Part shown: piece by piece, positions 6,955-16,052 of the stretch
Position numbering within the stretch: the first letter of the stretch is position 1
Layout of the letters: each line of letters starts with the position of its first letter
Origin: Serratia surfactantfaciens
GTDB taxonomy: Bacteria; Pseudomonadota; Gammaproteobacteria; Enterobacterales; Enterobacteriaceae
Direction of reading: 5' to 3'
DNA: 64,000 nucleotides
Assembly: GCF_001642805.2 (NCBI RefSeq)
Contig: NZ_CP016948.1
Location: 1,984,001 to 2,048,000 of the forward strand
The notes under the pieces: model-generated
Told to the model about the DNA's origin: nothing
Database searches by the model: none
What the model saw: only the letters and a program-made list of their open reading frames with translations
Translations under genes and position numbers: made by a program

Positions 6955-9105
6955 ATGTTAACCACCGCTTTGCAGCAATCGATAAAGATCGACGTCACCG
7001 AATATTTGGGCGTCAAGGAATACGCATACACCTGCTACGGCGACAGCGAGAGCAAGGATATCTTCTACGTGGTGCCGGAAATCCCGGTGTTTGCCAAACG
7101 GGACGCCGACACCCCCAGCTTCATGTTCTACAAATACCGCAGTGAAGATACGCAAGGCGGTTACGCGCAATTCACCGTGCAGCTGCCGCAGCCGAATGCG
7201 GAAATGAAAGACCGCATCCGCCTGCAGCTGTATGACGGCCTCGGCAAGCAAAACGGGCCGTTGGATAAAAAATCCCAGCTGATTGTCGCCTACATCAAGG
7301 CGAAACAGGCCTATGAAGCCGACCCGGAAAACAACGCCAAGAAGACCGCGATGGACCAGGCGCAGAAGAATACCGGGTTGAGCGACGAACAGCTCAACCG
7401 GTTTGTCGCGCTCTACGACAGCAGCAAAGGCGACGATCAGTTCCTCAGAGAGCTGATGCCGGCGGACGCCGCGAAAATCGAACTGATGCAACCGCGCTAC
7501 ACCTCGGCGCAGGCCATGCTGATCCTCGACGGCAACGATAAATTCTATCGCCAGATCCCAACGCCGCTGTCCCCCTCCGGCCTCGGCGACAACAATACCG
7601 TGTTCAGCCTGTCGCTGACCGGGGAAGGCGCCACGCTGTTTGAGCAGGTGCTGAAAGGCACCGATAAAAACTCCAGCGTCGGCGTGCGCTTCGACCTCTC
7701 CCTGGATGCCTCCATGTCGGCAGCCAAGGTGATCGTCACCTACAACAGCGAGCAGGCCAAGTCCGTAGCGCAAACCATCAACCGTCACACCTGGTCAGCC
7801 GACGAGAAAAAAATCGAGCAGGAGTTTTACTCCAAAGAGGCGATCAAGGTAGACGTGCAGATCGGGCTGACGGCGGCGGAGATGGGCATGGAACCCGCCG
7901 CCTATGATAAATGGAAGGAGAGTCTGCGGAACTGGGGGCAACAGCAGGTCGAACAGATCCTGAGCAGCCAAACCGGCATCGACATGAGTCTCAATTTGCT
8001 GAACGACGCCGACGGTTTCGACAAATTCGAGTCCAAAATCTCGCAAACGCAGAGCTTCACCCGCGAGTATGAAGAGAACGCCGTGGTGTCCTCCACCATT
8101 TACCCGCAAACGCAGCTGCCGTCGATACGCTCAATCGTCGGCGAAGCCGATTTGGATCAGTACTTCAAAGAGTACGACCTCCACGACCCGTTCTATCAGT
8201 ACATTCAACCGGAATTCTTCGTCACCGAAGACCTGGCGAAGTATGACATCGCCAATATCGTGGTCACCGCGATATACGATAACGATCTCAAGAGCACGCT
8301 GACCTTTACCCCGACAGATTCGGGGCCGAAAAAAACCGACAAGTGGTTTATCAAACCCGAGCTCGGCCGCGCCTACCATTACCATTACACCGTCAACTTC
8401 ACCGGCATGCAGGCCAGGCCTTACCAGTCTGGCGAGATCCAGGTCAAAGACGACCTGGTGGTCACCATCAACGCGGCGCAAAGCGGCATCGTTTATGCCG
8501 ATATCTCCACCCTGCTCGATCCGCTGGGCTGGGCGGTCTTCAGCCAGGTGGTCATCAAAACCCAATATGAAGACAAAGAGCACAGTGTGCCGCTCAAGCA
8601 ATACACCCAGGTGGTCAGCGACAAAAACCCACCGGTGCCGTTTATTTATCCGATCGGCACCAACGTGGACAAGCCGCTCTATTACTCAGCCGACTACTAT
8701 GCGCTGGACGGCGACAGCCTGACCTATCTGCCGCCGGGGGTGGAAACCAACCCGCAGCTGCCCGGCTATGGCGAAACGCGCGCCAATCAGATCCTGATCG
8801 CCAACGCCCTGCCGAAACAGCAGAAATACACCATCATCTTCAAACCGTCGCAAAAAGACGTCTCGCTGATCACCTTCGAGATGACGGTGAACTACCCGAA
8901 ATGGGACTTCTCGCAAACGCTGCCTATTGCGTTAACCGAGTTCGATACCAAGTCGCTCACCCAATACCTGACATTCAACATGATGCAGCAAGGCAACGAG
9001 GTGGAGATCAGCTACACCGCCACGGTCTATTACGGTGATAACCAGGAGAAAACCGTCGGCAAACCGGTCACCGGTGCCAGCACCATCGTGGTCGTGACCT
9101 TCTGA
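6955..9105 (+). CDS. Cluster paralogue 3, largest beta-rich protein of unknown function
   Basis: 716 residues. Module 1 (about 36-77) contains IFYVVPEIPVFA and FMFYKYRSEDTQGGYAQF. Module 2 (about 217-264) contains FSLSLTGEGATLFEQ and DASMSAAKVIVTYN. Between them lies a charged, helix-prone insert (about 80-180) with many Lys, Asp and Gln, absent from the shorter copies. The C-terminal third has repeated strand patterns around PTDSGPKKTDKW and DPLGWAVFSQVVIKTQY, with counterparts in paralogue 4 (DDLGPKRF and RYQSVLVTLRY). AGAGGA lies upstream of the ATG. It is followed by a 67-base gap that holds a stable hairpin. No membrane or export signal. Confidence 0.7.
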   Translation: MLTTALQQSIKIDVTEYLGVKEYAYTCYGDSESKDIFYVVPEIPVFAKRDADTPSFMFYKYRSEDTQGGYAQFTVQLPQPNAEMKDRIRLQLYDGLGKQNGPLDKKSQLIVAYIKAKQAYEADPENNAKKTAMDQAQKNTGLSDEQLNRFVALYDSSKGDDQFLRELMPADAAKIELMQPRYTSAQAMLILDGNDKFYRQIPTPLSPSGLGDNNTVFSLSLTGEGATLFEQVLKGTDKNSSVGVRFDLSLDASMSAAKVIVTYNSEQAKSVAQTINRHTWSADEKKIEQEFYSKEAIKVDVQIGLTAAEMGMEPAAYDKWKESLRNWGQQQVEQILSSQTGIDMSLNLLNDADGFDKFESKISQTQSFTREYEENAVVSSTIYPQTQLPSIRSIVGEADLDQYFKEYDLHDPFYQYIQPEFFVTEDLAKYDIANIVVTAIYDNDLKSTLTFTPTDSGPKKTDKWFIKPELGRAYHYHYTVNFTGMQARPYQSGEIQVKDDLVVTINAAQSGIVYADISTLLDPLGWAVFSQVVIKTQYEDKEHSVPLKQYTQVVSDKNPPVPFIYPIGTNVDKPLYYSADYYALDGDSLTYLPPGVETNPQLPGYGETRANQILIANALPKQQKYTIIFKPSQKDVSLITFEMTVNYPKWDFSQTLPIALTEFDTKSLTQYLTFNMMQQGNEVEISYTATVYYGDNQEKTVGKPVTGASTIVVVTF

Positions 9106-9116
9106 CGGCCGATTCC

Positions 9117-9143
9117 GCCGGGGCAAGCCCGCCTTGCTCCGGC
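9117..9143 (+). repeat. Intercistronic hairpin between paralogues 3 and 4
   Basis: GCCGGGGCAAG (9117-9127) and CTTGCTCCGGC (9133-9143) pair over 11 bases with one G-T type mismatch and a 5-base loop. No T tract follows. It may stabilise the upstream mRNA or set different expression levels for the two halves of the operon. Confidence 0.4.
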
Positions 9144-9172
9144 CCCCTCTCCGATGACGTGGGATTGCCGCC

Positions 9173-10999
9173 ATGAACGATCAGGTAATCATGCAGGACA
9201 TCTGTTTTATTCGGGCGGATCCGGATAGACCCGTCTATTACTACTGCGCCGCCGCGCCGAGCGTGCAGGTCGCCGAGGGCGATCGGCCCGACGTTCAACT
9301 GCAAATTTTCAGAAACCTCAACCAACCGGACGATCTCTACTACGCCACGTTGTCGCTGCAGACTCAGCTGGCCAGTACGCCCGCGGCGGCGCAGCGCGCC
9401 GCCAACGCCAGCCCGGACATCCCGCGCGATGCGATCTTATTGCCGCTGCAGGCGATCGCCTGCAGCGCGACGCTGAATATTCCCGGTCTGATCCCCGGGC
9501 AGACCAACAAAACCTCGCTGAGCGACCAGCAATACTGTTATCTGTCCGCCAAATTGAACGACGACGATGACATCCTGCTGCTGGCAAGCCTGATGCGCAC
9601 GCCGGCCTCGACGCCGATCGCCGTCAGTTACAAAATCGACTATCTGCAGCAGCTGCCGCCGGCCACCTTCGAACTGGAAGCCAACTGGGACCAGGTGTAT
9701 CGATATCTGCAGCGCGCTATCGGCTTTAACCTGCTGATTTTTTCCGTCGGCATCGAGCAGACCTCGGCCCAGTTGATCAGCGAAAAAATCGTCACCGTCA
9801 AGGTCAGGGATACCGATCCCGACGGCCATCTGGCGCAGGCCGCCGCCGAGCTGACGCAGATCCTCACCAGCCAGTTCTTCACGCCGGTTATCGCCAACGA
9901 ACCGCAGCAGACCAGCCCCAAAGCCGGTTTCTATCTGCAACAAGTCTCGATTGAGAACATCGACCAGCGCCGCCTCAGCGGCAAGATCAGCGAAACCACC
10001 GTCGTGCAGCGCTCGCTCTATCCGCAGGCCCTGTTCGCCCAGCTGGTCGCTGGCACGGACTATCAGGCCGACAGCGCGATCGTCAAACGCGACCTGCAGG
10101 ATGACTTTTTCGCCTACCGCGAGGTGCAAGTCAGCCTGCTGTCGGAGACGCTGGATGCCAATATCCTGCTGGTGACGGCACGGTTGCGCTATGGCTTAAA
10201 CAGCCGCCAGCTGAAATTTACCCGCGACGACCTCGGCCCCAAACGCTTTAAGGAGCCCAGTCTGATCGACCCGAAAACGGGAAAAATGCTGTGGCCGGTC
10301 GAGTATGACTTCACCGTGTATTTCAACCAGTCGATAGGCGGCGTGACTTCGGTCAGCTCCGGCAGCCTGCAGACGGAGATGAGCGAGGTCTTTCTCGACA
10401 TCGAGTCGCTCTATGGCCGTTATGATTTCGCGATCGAAGCGGCGCAGCAGTTCGACTGGCAGCGCTATCAATCCGTGCTGGTCACGCTGCGCTACCGCCA
10501 CCGGCAACAGCCGAACAGCAGCGTGTCGCGCAGCTTCCAGCTTGACCCTGCCACCCCGCGGGCCCACTACCCGGTCATGCTGCCGGAGCCCGGCGAGTAT
10601 CAGTTCGAGGTGAACAAAGCCTACAGCGCCGCCGTCAACTCGCCACATCTCTCCGCCGATCTGCAAGAGCCGACCGGCCAGGACGTGTACCTGTTCTCCA
10701 CCCTCTATCACCAGCGCGAGCTGACGCTGTCGGCCGACATGGACTGGCGCCAGGTGGAAATGGTCATCGTGTCCGCCAGCTACGCCTGCACGCCGACGGA
10801 GACCTTACAGCAGGTGTTTCAATTTACCGAATCCGACGCCGCCCCCCAACGTTTCAGCGCCGATCAGCTCGATCCGGCGCAGCTGACCGTCGATCTGGAT
10901 ATCTGGTTTACCTATCAGCCGGGCGCGGGCGGCGATCGGCCCGAAAACGTGCAGTGTTCGACCGACGCCAACGCGATTGACCTCGCCAACCTCAGTTAA
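9173..10999 (+). CDS. Cluster paralogue 4, beta-rich protein of unknown function
   Basis: 608 residues. Module 1 (about 21-65) contains VYYYCAAAPSVQVA and LQIFRNL...YYATLSL. Module 2 (about 121-180) contains YLSAKLNDDDDILLLASL and QLPPATFELEANWDQVYRYL, one of the clearest copies. The C-terminal half has further strand-rich segments resembling paralogue 3. There is no export signal and no recognised domain. The stop codon is 12 bases before the next start, with AAGGAAA as a ribosome-binding site for that gene. Function unknown. Confidence 0.7.
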   Translation: MNDQVIMQDICFIRADPDRPVYYYCAAAPSVQVAEGDRPDVQLQIFRNLNQPDDLYYATLSLQTQLASTPAAAQRAANASPDIPRDAILLPLQAIACSATLNIPGLIPGQTNKTSLSDQQYCYLSAKLNDDDDILLLASLMRTPASTPIAVSYKIDYLQQLPPATFELEANWDQVYRYLQRAIGFNLLIFSVGIEQTSAQLISEKIVTVKVRDTDPDGHLAQAAAELTQILTSQFFTPVIANEPQQTSPKAGFYLQQVSIENIDQRRLSGKISETTVVQRSLYPQALFAQLVAGTDYQADSAIVKRDLQDDFFAYREVQVSLLSETLDANILLVTARLRYGLNSRQLKFTRDDLGPKRFKEPSLIDPKTGKMLWPVEYDFTVYFNQSIGGVTSVSSGSLQTEMSEVFLDIESLYGRYDFAIEAAQQFDWQRYQSVLVTLRYRHRQQPNSSVSRSFQLDPATPRAHYPVMLPEPGEYQFEVNKAYSAAVNSPHLSADLQEPTGQDVYLFSTLYHQRELTLSADMDWRQVEMVIVSASYACTPTETLQQVFQFTESDAAPQRFSADQLDPAQLTVDLDIWFTYQPGAGGDRPENVQCSTDANAIDLANLS

Positions 11000-11011
11000 T
11001 AAGGAAACGCC

Positions 11012-12670
11012 ATGTTATTACTCAGAGCCAAAACCGCCACCATCAACAACATCACCTTCTTCGCCGACGATTCAGACGAAAACCAGTTCTGGTATCTGCC
11101 CGGGGACATTCATATCGCGCAGAAGTCGGGCGAACCGGTATTCTCTCTGATCAAATACACCGGCGACGCCAGCGACCCGCAAGGGGGGTACATCAACTTC
11201 GAGGTCAATACGGCGATCGACGAAGCGGTGCTCAACAGCGCCTTCAACGACTACCTGCGTAAACTGAAAGTTGATCCCAAAAACGCCCGCAAGGCCCAGG
11301 TGCCGTACGATAAAGGCACGGTGAACTTCTTCGTGCTCGACGCGGGCGCCACCAACGGCGAGCTGATCAGCGCCCCTTGCCCAAGCCTGTTCGGTAACAA
11401 CAGCGCCATCTTCAGCGCCAAACTGACGCCGTCTCAGGCGGTGATCCTCGAGGCCGCATTTACCCAGGCCAAGGCGCCGGCCGCCGTCGCCTATAACCTC
11501 AGTTTCACCGGCATCACGCCGGCGCTGAAGGTCGAGGTCACCGCACAGTTCGAAAGCATCTACAAAGAGTTCGATCTGAAATTCGGCGCCAACATCCCCA
11601 TCCCGGTGGAGACGCCCGCCAGTTTCTGGCTGGGCTTCGACAGCGTCATTAAAAAACTGCAGCAGGATCAGAAACTGGTGATCAAGGTCACCGAAAGCAT
11701 GCCGGGCGACGAAGAGGCCAAAGAAAAAGAGTGGGCGCTGCAGTTCGTCAAGGAGGAGATCCTGAAAAGCTTCTTCAGCGCCACGCTCAAACCGAACGAT
11801 GACAGCAACCCGCAGGCGAAATCCGCCAGTGACGCCATCCTGGACTCGCTGATCGCCAGCGACAAGAAAGAAGGCGAAGAAGCCGGCAAAGGCGGCCTGT
11901 TCCCCAGCGCTTCGCTGGAGATCAAGCTGGTGCGCATCGAAGAAACCAAGAGCCTGAACTTCAACTACACCTCGTCGAAAGCGCTTAGCCAGTCTGCGGT
12001 GCCGCAAAACTTTATCGGCAGCGATATCCTGCATGCCCAGAAGACCGCGCCTTACTTCATTCAGGTCAATGTCAACGATCCGTTCTTCCAACAGCTCGAC
12101 CTGAGCGTATTGGGGCCGGACAGCTTCGAAGAGTACGGCATCAAGGCGGCCACGTTCAGCATCCGTTACAACGGCCAGGTTTACACCGGCGCGCCGTTCA
12201 CCAACGATGACGGCTCCTGGACCAAGCGCATCGCCCGCAGCAGCGACAAGAACGAGCTGTTCCAAATCACCAGCGAATTCGCCTTCAAGTCCGCCGCCGC
12301 CTCCGGCTGGGAAGGCAGCAGCAGCTACCAGCCGCAATCCAGATCGGCCTCGACCCTGCTGAATATGGATCCCGGCTCTGTACTGACGTTCAACGAAATC
12401 AGCATTTTCCTCGATCGCACGTTCTCGTGGGACAACTGTAATCAGGTGCTGGTAGAGCTGAGTTATCAGGATGACAAGGGCAGCCGCAAGAGCAAGAAAT
12501 ACCCCTTCACCTACGATAAGCACGATAGCCAAACCTTCAAGTACCGTTGCCTGACGGAGAAACCCTGGACGATCGCTTACAAGCTCATTTACTTCCTGGT
12601 CGGGGGCGAAACCGTCGAACGCGAAGGCAGCGAGAACCCGCCGGCCATCGTCATCTCCAATCTGGTTTAG
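11012..12670 (+). CDS. Cluster paralogue 5, beta-rich protein of unknown function
   Basis: 552 residues. This is the cleanest example of the shared architecture: module 1 (about 20-70) FWYLPGDIHIA, PVFSLIKYTGD and GGYINFEV; module 2 (about 132-180) FSAKLTPSQAVILEAAF and FTGITPALKVEVTAQF. A charged Lys/Glu-rich helical stretch (about 230-300, including KKEGEEAGKGG) separates the modules from a C-terminal beta-rich region. No signal peptide. The TAG stop directly adjoins the next gene, whose ribosome-binding site AGGTG overlaps the stop, so translation is coupled. Function unknown. Confidence 0.72.
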   Translation: MLLLRAKTATINNITFFADDSDENQFWYLPGDIHIAQKSGEPVFSLIKYTGDASDPQGGYINFEVNTAIDEAVLNSAFNDYLRKLKVDPKNARKAQVPYDKGTVNFFVLDAGATNGELISAPCPSLFGNNSAIFSAKLTPSQAVILEAAFTQAKAPAAVAYNLSFTGITPALKVEVTAQFESIYKEFDLKFGANIPIPVETPASFWLGFDSVIKKLQQDQKLVIKVTESMPGDEEAKEKEWALQFVKEEILKSFFSATLKPNDDSNPQAKSASDAILDSLIASDKKEGEEAGKGGLFPSASLEIKLVRIEETKSLNFNYTSSKALSQSAVPQNFIGSDILHAQKTAPYFIQVNVNDPFFQQLDLSVLGPDSFEEYGIKAATFSIRYNGQVYTGAPFTNDDGSWTKRIARSSDKNELFQITSEFAFKSAAASGWEGSSSYQPQSRSASTLLNMDPGSVLTFNEISIFLDRTFSWDNCNQVLVELSYQDDKGSRKSKKYPFTYDKHDSQTFKYRCLTEKPWTIAYKLIYFLVGGETVEREGSENPPAIVISNLV

Positions 12671-12679
12671 GTGAACGCC

Positions 12680-14581
12680 ATGGCCGAACGCAACGCCGTG
12701 TTACCTGCGACATGGAACGCCCTGGTCAGCGCTTTGTGCAAGGAAGCCCCTTACCTTGAAACCACGCTGGCCCCTGACATCGCACGCTTCGGCCAGGCGA
12801 AGATGGCGTCCGGTTTTTTATCCGCCGCGTTTACCTCCAGCCTGCTCGGTTATAACGGCAGCCCGCTGGAGTTCACCGTCTCGTCAGCCAGGCCGCGGGC
12901 GATTTCCTGCACGTTGGATCCTTTTTTGCCGCGTTATGCGGAACAGCGCGGCACCGAGGCATTTGCGCAGCGCTGTCAGGAGATCGTCGCCGCGCCGCTC
13001 GCCGATCCCGCTCGGCGGCTGGCCACCGTACAGCGCGACGGCCAGCCGCTGCGTTTCGGCTCCTGGCTGGGGCGCAAATACACGCCGGATGGGGTTAAGA
13101 CCAAGGTGTACTCCGAAACCCCTGCCGGCGCAGCCGATCTCCCCGGCGGCTTGCAAGGGCCGCTAACCGCCGAGGCCTGCCGCGCGGCGGGGCTGACGTT
13201 ACTGATGGTCGGTTATTACCCGGAGCAAGCCGACTCGCCGCAGGAATACTATTACCAGTGGCACAGCGCGCGGATAACGCATGACGATATCCGCACCGTC
13301 ATGCGCCTTTTCTCCAGGGAAAACGAATTCTGCGCGCTGTTTCCGCTGTTGGATCGCGCGCTGGGGCAAACCTCTGCCCAGCGGGACTTTCCCGCGACCA
13401 CCTACGGATTCAGCCTGGCGTATGCGCCGAACGGCCGCCTGGAAAACGTCACGCTGTTCACCATGGCGGCCAGCTTCTTTGGCGATAACCGCCGCGTCTA
13501 CGACGGCGTCAGCGCCTTGTTGGCCTCTGGCGACCAAACGCTGCCGTTGCTGCACCGGGCGGTGGCCGAACGGATCCCGCTGCAGTATAACGTCGTCGGT
13601 TTCTCCAGCGACCGGCTCGGCAACGAAAGCATCAGCTGCACTTTCAGCCCGCAAAACACCCATTTCGAGACCGTGCCCACTACCTTGCCCCCGCCTGCGG
13701 GCGTCACGCCGTGGCGATTGACGGATCTGCTCGCGCAGCAATCCGCCAGCGGCGCTTTTCCGGCGCAGGTCAGAACGCCGGACGGCCGTTGGCACCGGGA
13801 TGAAAACGCGTTTGTCACCGCTCAGGTATTACGCACGCTGGACTACACCGCCCAGACCGCGCCGCATATCGAGAAGGCGCTCGATTTTCTGCTTGAGTGC
13901 GAAACGCGGCCCCATCATTTCAGCTTTTGGCCTGCTGCGGCGCACCCCGGTTGGATGGCGGGCCAGCGGATCGATGCTGACATCGACGACACCGCCATCA
14001 TCACCGAATTGCTGTACCGATTTGGACGCCGCTCATTAGCGCACGCGCGACAAACGCTGGCGCACATGCAGGCCTACCAGGTACAGCGCGTCGAACGGCG
14101 GTTAACGACGACGCAGCACCAATGGGCGGAATGTTATGCCTTTCACAGCTGGATGAAAGACGATGGCGATATCACCCAGCTGGACTGCTGCGTCAATACC
14201 AACGCGCTGATTTTGATCCATATGCTCAACGCCAGGCACGGCAATCTTCCGCCGGCCTACCCGCGCATTATTCGCATGCTCAATCAGGCGGTGCGCTGGA
14301 GCGGCGGCGATTACGATCGGCTCAATGCGTTAACGCCCTACTATGCCCATCCGCATGAGTGGCTGACCGCCCTGGAGTACGCCCAGCGGCAAGGGGTGCC
14401 GCAGCTGTCGCCGGCGATCGAAGCGTTGGCGGTTTGGCGCGTACCGCCGGCCAACGCGGAAACCCCGCTCTATCGCCGCCACGACGGTCATTTTCTTTGG
14501 ACTTCCGCCTGCCTGAACCAGTTCAGACATCTGGCACGCCTTTCTTACCAAGAGGAACGCTATGAATATCTTTCTCAATGA
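12680..14581 (+). CDS. Predicted ABBA-prenyltransferase-like / terpene-cyclase-like two-domain enzyme
   Basis: I chose the ATG at 12680 (633 residues) because AGGTG lies 6 bases before it; a GTG at 12671 adjoins the previous stop and is less likely. Residues about 60-325 show repeated strand-helix units: LEFTVS..AISCTLDPF, KTKVYSETP, YYYQWHSARITHDDIRTVM, TYGFSLAYAP..VTLFTM and LQYNVVGFSS..ISCTFSP. These resemble the ABBA barrel of DMATS-type aromatic prenyltransferases. Residues about 345-600 look like an alpha/alpha toroid of the terpene cyclase/protein prenyltransferase type. This part has D434-I-D-D437-T-A, the class II cyclase acid motif, and DCCVNTNALI at 502-511. The fusion is an inference from motifs only. 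The stop overlaps the next gene by 20 bases. Confidence 0.55.
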   Translation: MAERNAVLPATWNALVSALCKEAPYLETTLAPDIARFGQAKMASGFLSAAFTSSLLGYNGSPLEFTVSSARPRAISCTLDPFLPRYAEQRGTEAFAQRCQEIVAAPLADPARRLATVQRDGQPLRFGSWLGRKYTPDGVKTKVYSETPAGAADLPGGLQGPLTAEACRAAGLTLLMVGYYPEQADSPQEYYYQWHSARITHDDIRTVMRLFSRENEFCALFPLLDRALGQTSAQRDFPATTYGFSLAYAPNGRLENVTLFTMAASFFGDNRRVYDGVSALLASGDQTLPLLHRAVAERIPLQYNVVGFSSDRLGNESISCTFSPQNTHFETVPTTLPPPAGVTPWRLTDLLAQQSASGAFPAQVRTPDGRWHRDENAFVTAQVLRTLDYTAQTAPHIEKALDFLLECETRPHHFSFWPAAAHPGWMAGQRIDADIDDTAIITELLYRFGRRSLAHARQTLAHMQAYQVQRVERRLTTTQHQWAECYAFHSWMKDDGDITQLDCCVNTNALILIHMLNARHGNLPPAYPRIIRMLNQAVRWSGGDYDRLNALTPYYAHPHEWLTALEYAQRQGVPQLSPAIEALAVWRVPPANAETPLYRRHDGHFLWTSACLNQFRHLARLSYQEERYEYLSQ

Positions 14582-15989
14582 CCTGGTGACGCTGAACAAA
14601 GTCATTTTGGACAACGCGCGCGAACAGTTTCCCGACGCCGAATCTCCCCGCCTGCGTTACCGCGCAGCGCCCGCGCCACTGGCCGACGAATTGCAGGCCG
14701 ATGTCTGCACCGAAATCGTCTCGGGAGAGACGCGCTATCGCATCGCCACCAGCAGCGACGGCACCCATTGGCACATGATGGTAGATTTCGCGCTCAGCCG
14801 CCCGGTCGCACAGGTGCCTTACGTGGTTCTGACCTTCAGCACGTTCGGCAAGGTCGAAGAAATGATTTTCGAACAGGTGTTGCTGGACGCGCCGCCAACC
14901 CGCTACCGCGCGCAACTCGATCTGGATCGTCTGGAACAGCGTGACGCGCTGCTGCGCGCGCTGTCGGATTATGACTCGCAAACCACGCTGGTGGTCGCCA
15001 TCGTCACCGATAACGGGCTGCTCAACACCATCACTTCGCCGAAAGTCTTCTACTTCGCCGAGAACTACTACCCCTATATCTATCAGGGCATCCTGCCGCC
15101 GCCGCCGAGTCTGCAACTGATCCTGACTCCGCTGGCCTTCGGGCAAGTGTGGTACAACTATTACCAGGACTATGTGCGAAAAAACTATCTTTACTACCTG
15201 CCGGATAGCTTCCTGTTGGCAACCAACGCCGCCGAGGACGACAAACCGATGCTGTCGATCTCGTTTACGGCGGCGCCGAACGCGACCTCACTCAACGATG
15301 TAGAGGTGACCTTCGACTATTTCCTGTCACCAAAAGTCAATCAAGCGCGCATCAGCGACGCCACCGCCCAGTTCACGCAAATGGAGCCGGGCGGCAAACT
15401 GGCGCCGTTCGCCAACGCCGATACTCTAACGCTGCTATTGAGCCTGCCGGACGGCAAGACGGAGGAGAAAAACGCGCTGATCAACCTGCAAAGCGGCATT
15501 GTGGATTCATTTACGCTGCCCGCCAGCCAGTTCGGCCTGATCTGGGATGCTCTGTTTGATCGATCACCGCAAAGCCCGCTGCTCAAAGGCTACCTGTCCG
15601 TGCAGTTCACCGGCTTCAATCCGGACAATCTGCTGGTGATGCTGGCGCTGGACGCCAAATACCAGAACAGGTTGCCGGATTTCATCAAGCAATCCGCCCC
15701 GGCCGACATCAATAAAACCGTTGAGTTTCGCAGCGACAGCGGCGCCTACGATCCCACCGGGCCGCGGCCGATCAAACGCATGCTGGTCAGCATCGACAAC
15801 CAGACCATTGAGCTGGATAAAGAACACCCTTCGCAATCGGTCAACGTAAAGATTTCCGTATTGGAACTGATCCTTCATCCGGACAAAAAGCTGGTCTACC
15901 GCTACGATTTGCAGGTTATTTATGTCGACGGCGGCAAAAAATTCTACAGCGATCTGACATCAAGCTTCGAGATCATTTACGTTCCCTGA
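14562..15989 (+). CDS. Cluster paralogue 6, beta-rich protein of unknown function, last gene of operon
   Basis: 475 residues, starting inside the upstream gene with AAGAGGAACGCT before the ATG. The first 200 residues are unlike the other paralogues. Module 1 appears internally at about 209-255 (YLYYLPDSFLLA, LSISFTAAP, VEVTFDYFL). Module 2 is at about 320-375 (DSFTLPASQFGLIWDALF and FTGFNPDNLLVMLALDA). No export signal or named domain. It is followed by a convergent gene after 63 bases that contain a strong GC hairpin. Function unknown. Confidence 0.7.
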   Translation: MNIFLNDLVTLNKVILDNAREQFPDAESPRLRYRAAPAPLADELQADVCTEIVSGETRYRIATSSDGTHWHMMVDFALSRPVAQVPYVVLTFSTFGKVEEMIFEQVLLDAPPTRYRAQLDLDRLEQRDALLRALSDYDSQTTLVVAIVTDNGLLNTITSPKVFYFAENYYPYIYQGILPPPPSLQLILTPLAFGQVWYNYYQDYVRKNYLYYLPDSFLLATNAAEDDKPMLSISFTAAPNATSLNDVEVTFDYFLSPKVNQARISDATAQFTQMEPGGKLAPFANADTLTLLLSLPDGKTEEKNALINLQSGIVDSFTLPASQFGLIWDALFDRSPQSPLLKGYLSVQFTGFNPDNLLVMLALDAKYQNRLPDFIKQSAPADINKTVEFRSDSGAYDPTGPRPIKRMLVSIDNQTIELDKEHPSQSVNVKISVLELILHPDKKLVYRYDLQVIYVDGGKKFYSDLTSSFEIIYVP

Positions 15990-16005
15990 AGGGAAAGAGA
16001 GTGGC

Positions 16006-16041
16006 GGCGCGCCAGGCGGGCTGGATACCGCCCGGCGCGCC
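16006..16041. terminator. GC-rich hairpin between convergent operon end and ycgR
   Basis: GGCGCGCC-A-GGCGG pairs with CCGCC-C-GGCGCGCC across the loop GCTGGATA region, 13 paired positions with one mismatch. There is no T tract on either side, so this is a structural 3' end rather than a textbook intrinsic terminator. Confidence 0.4.
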
Positions 16042-16052
16042 GGAAGAGAGGG

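Noticed and set aside
11072..12532. Minus-strand open frame of 486 codons opposite paralogue 5
   Set aside because: Antisense shadow of a gene with clear start and operon spacing; composition biased and no recognisable domain.
1536..15989. Idea that the eight-gene cluster is a prophage remnant, tailocin or contractile injection system
   Set aside because: No sheath, tube, baseplate, ATPase, tape-measure, lysis or integrase-like protein is recognisable, and the paralogues resemble each other rather than tail proteins.
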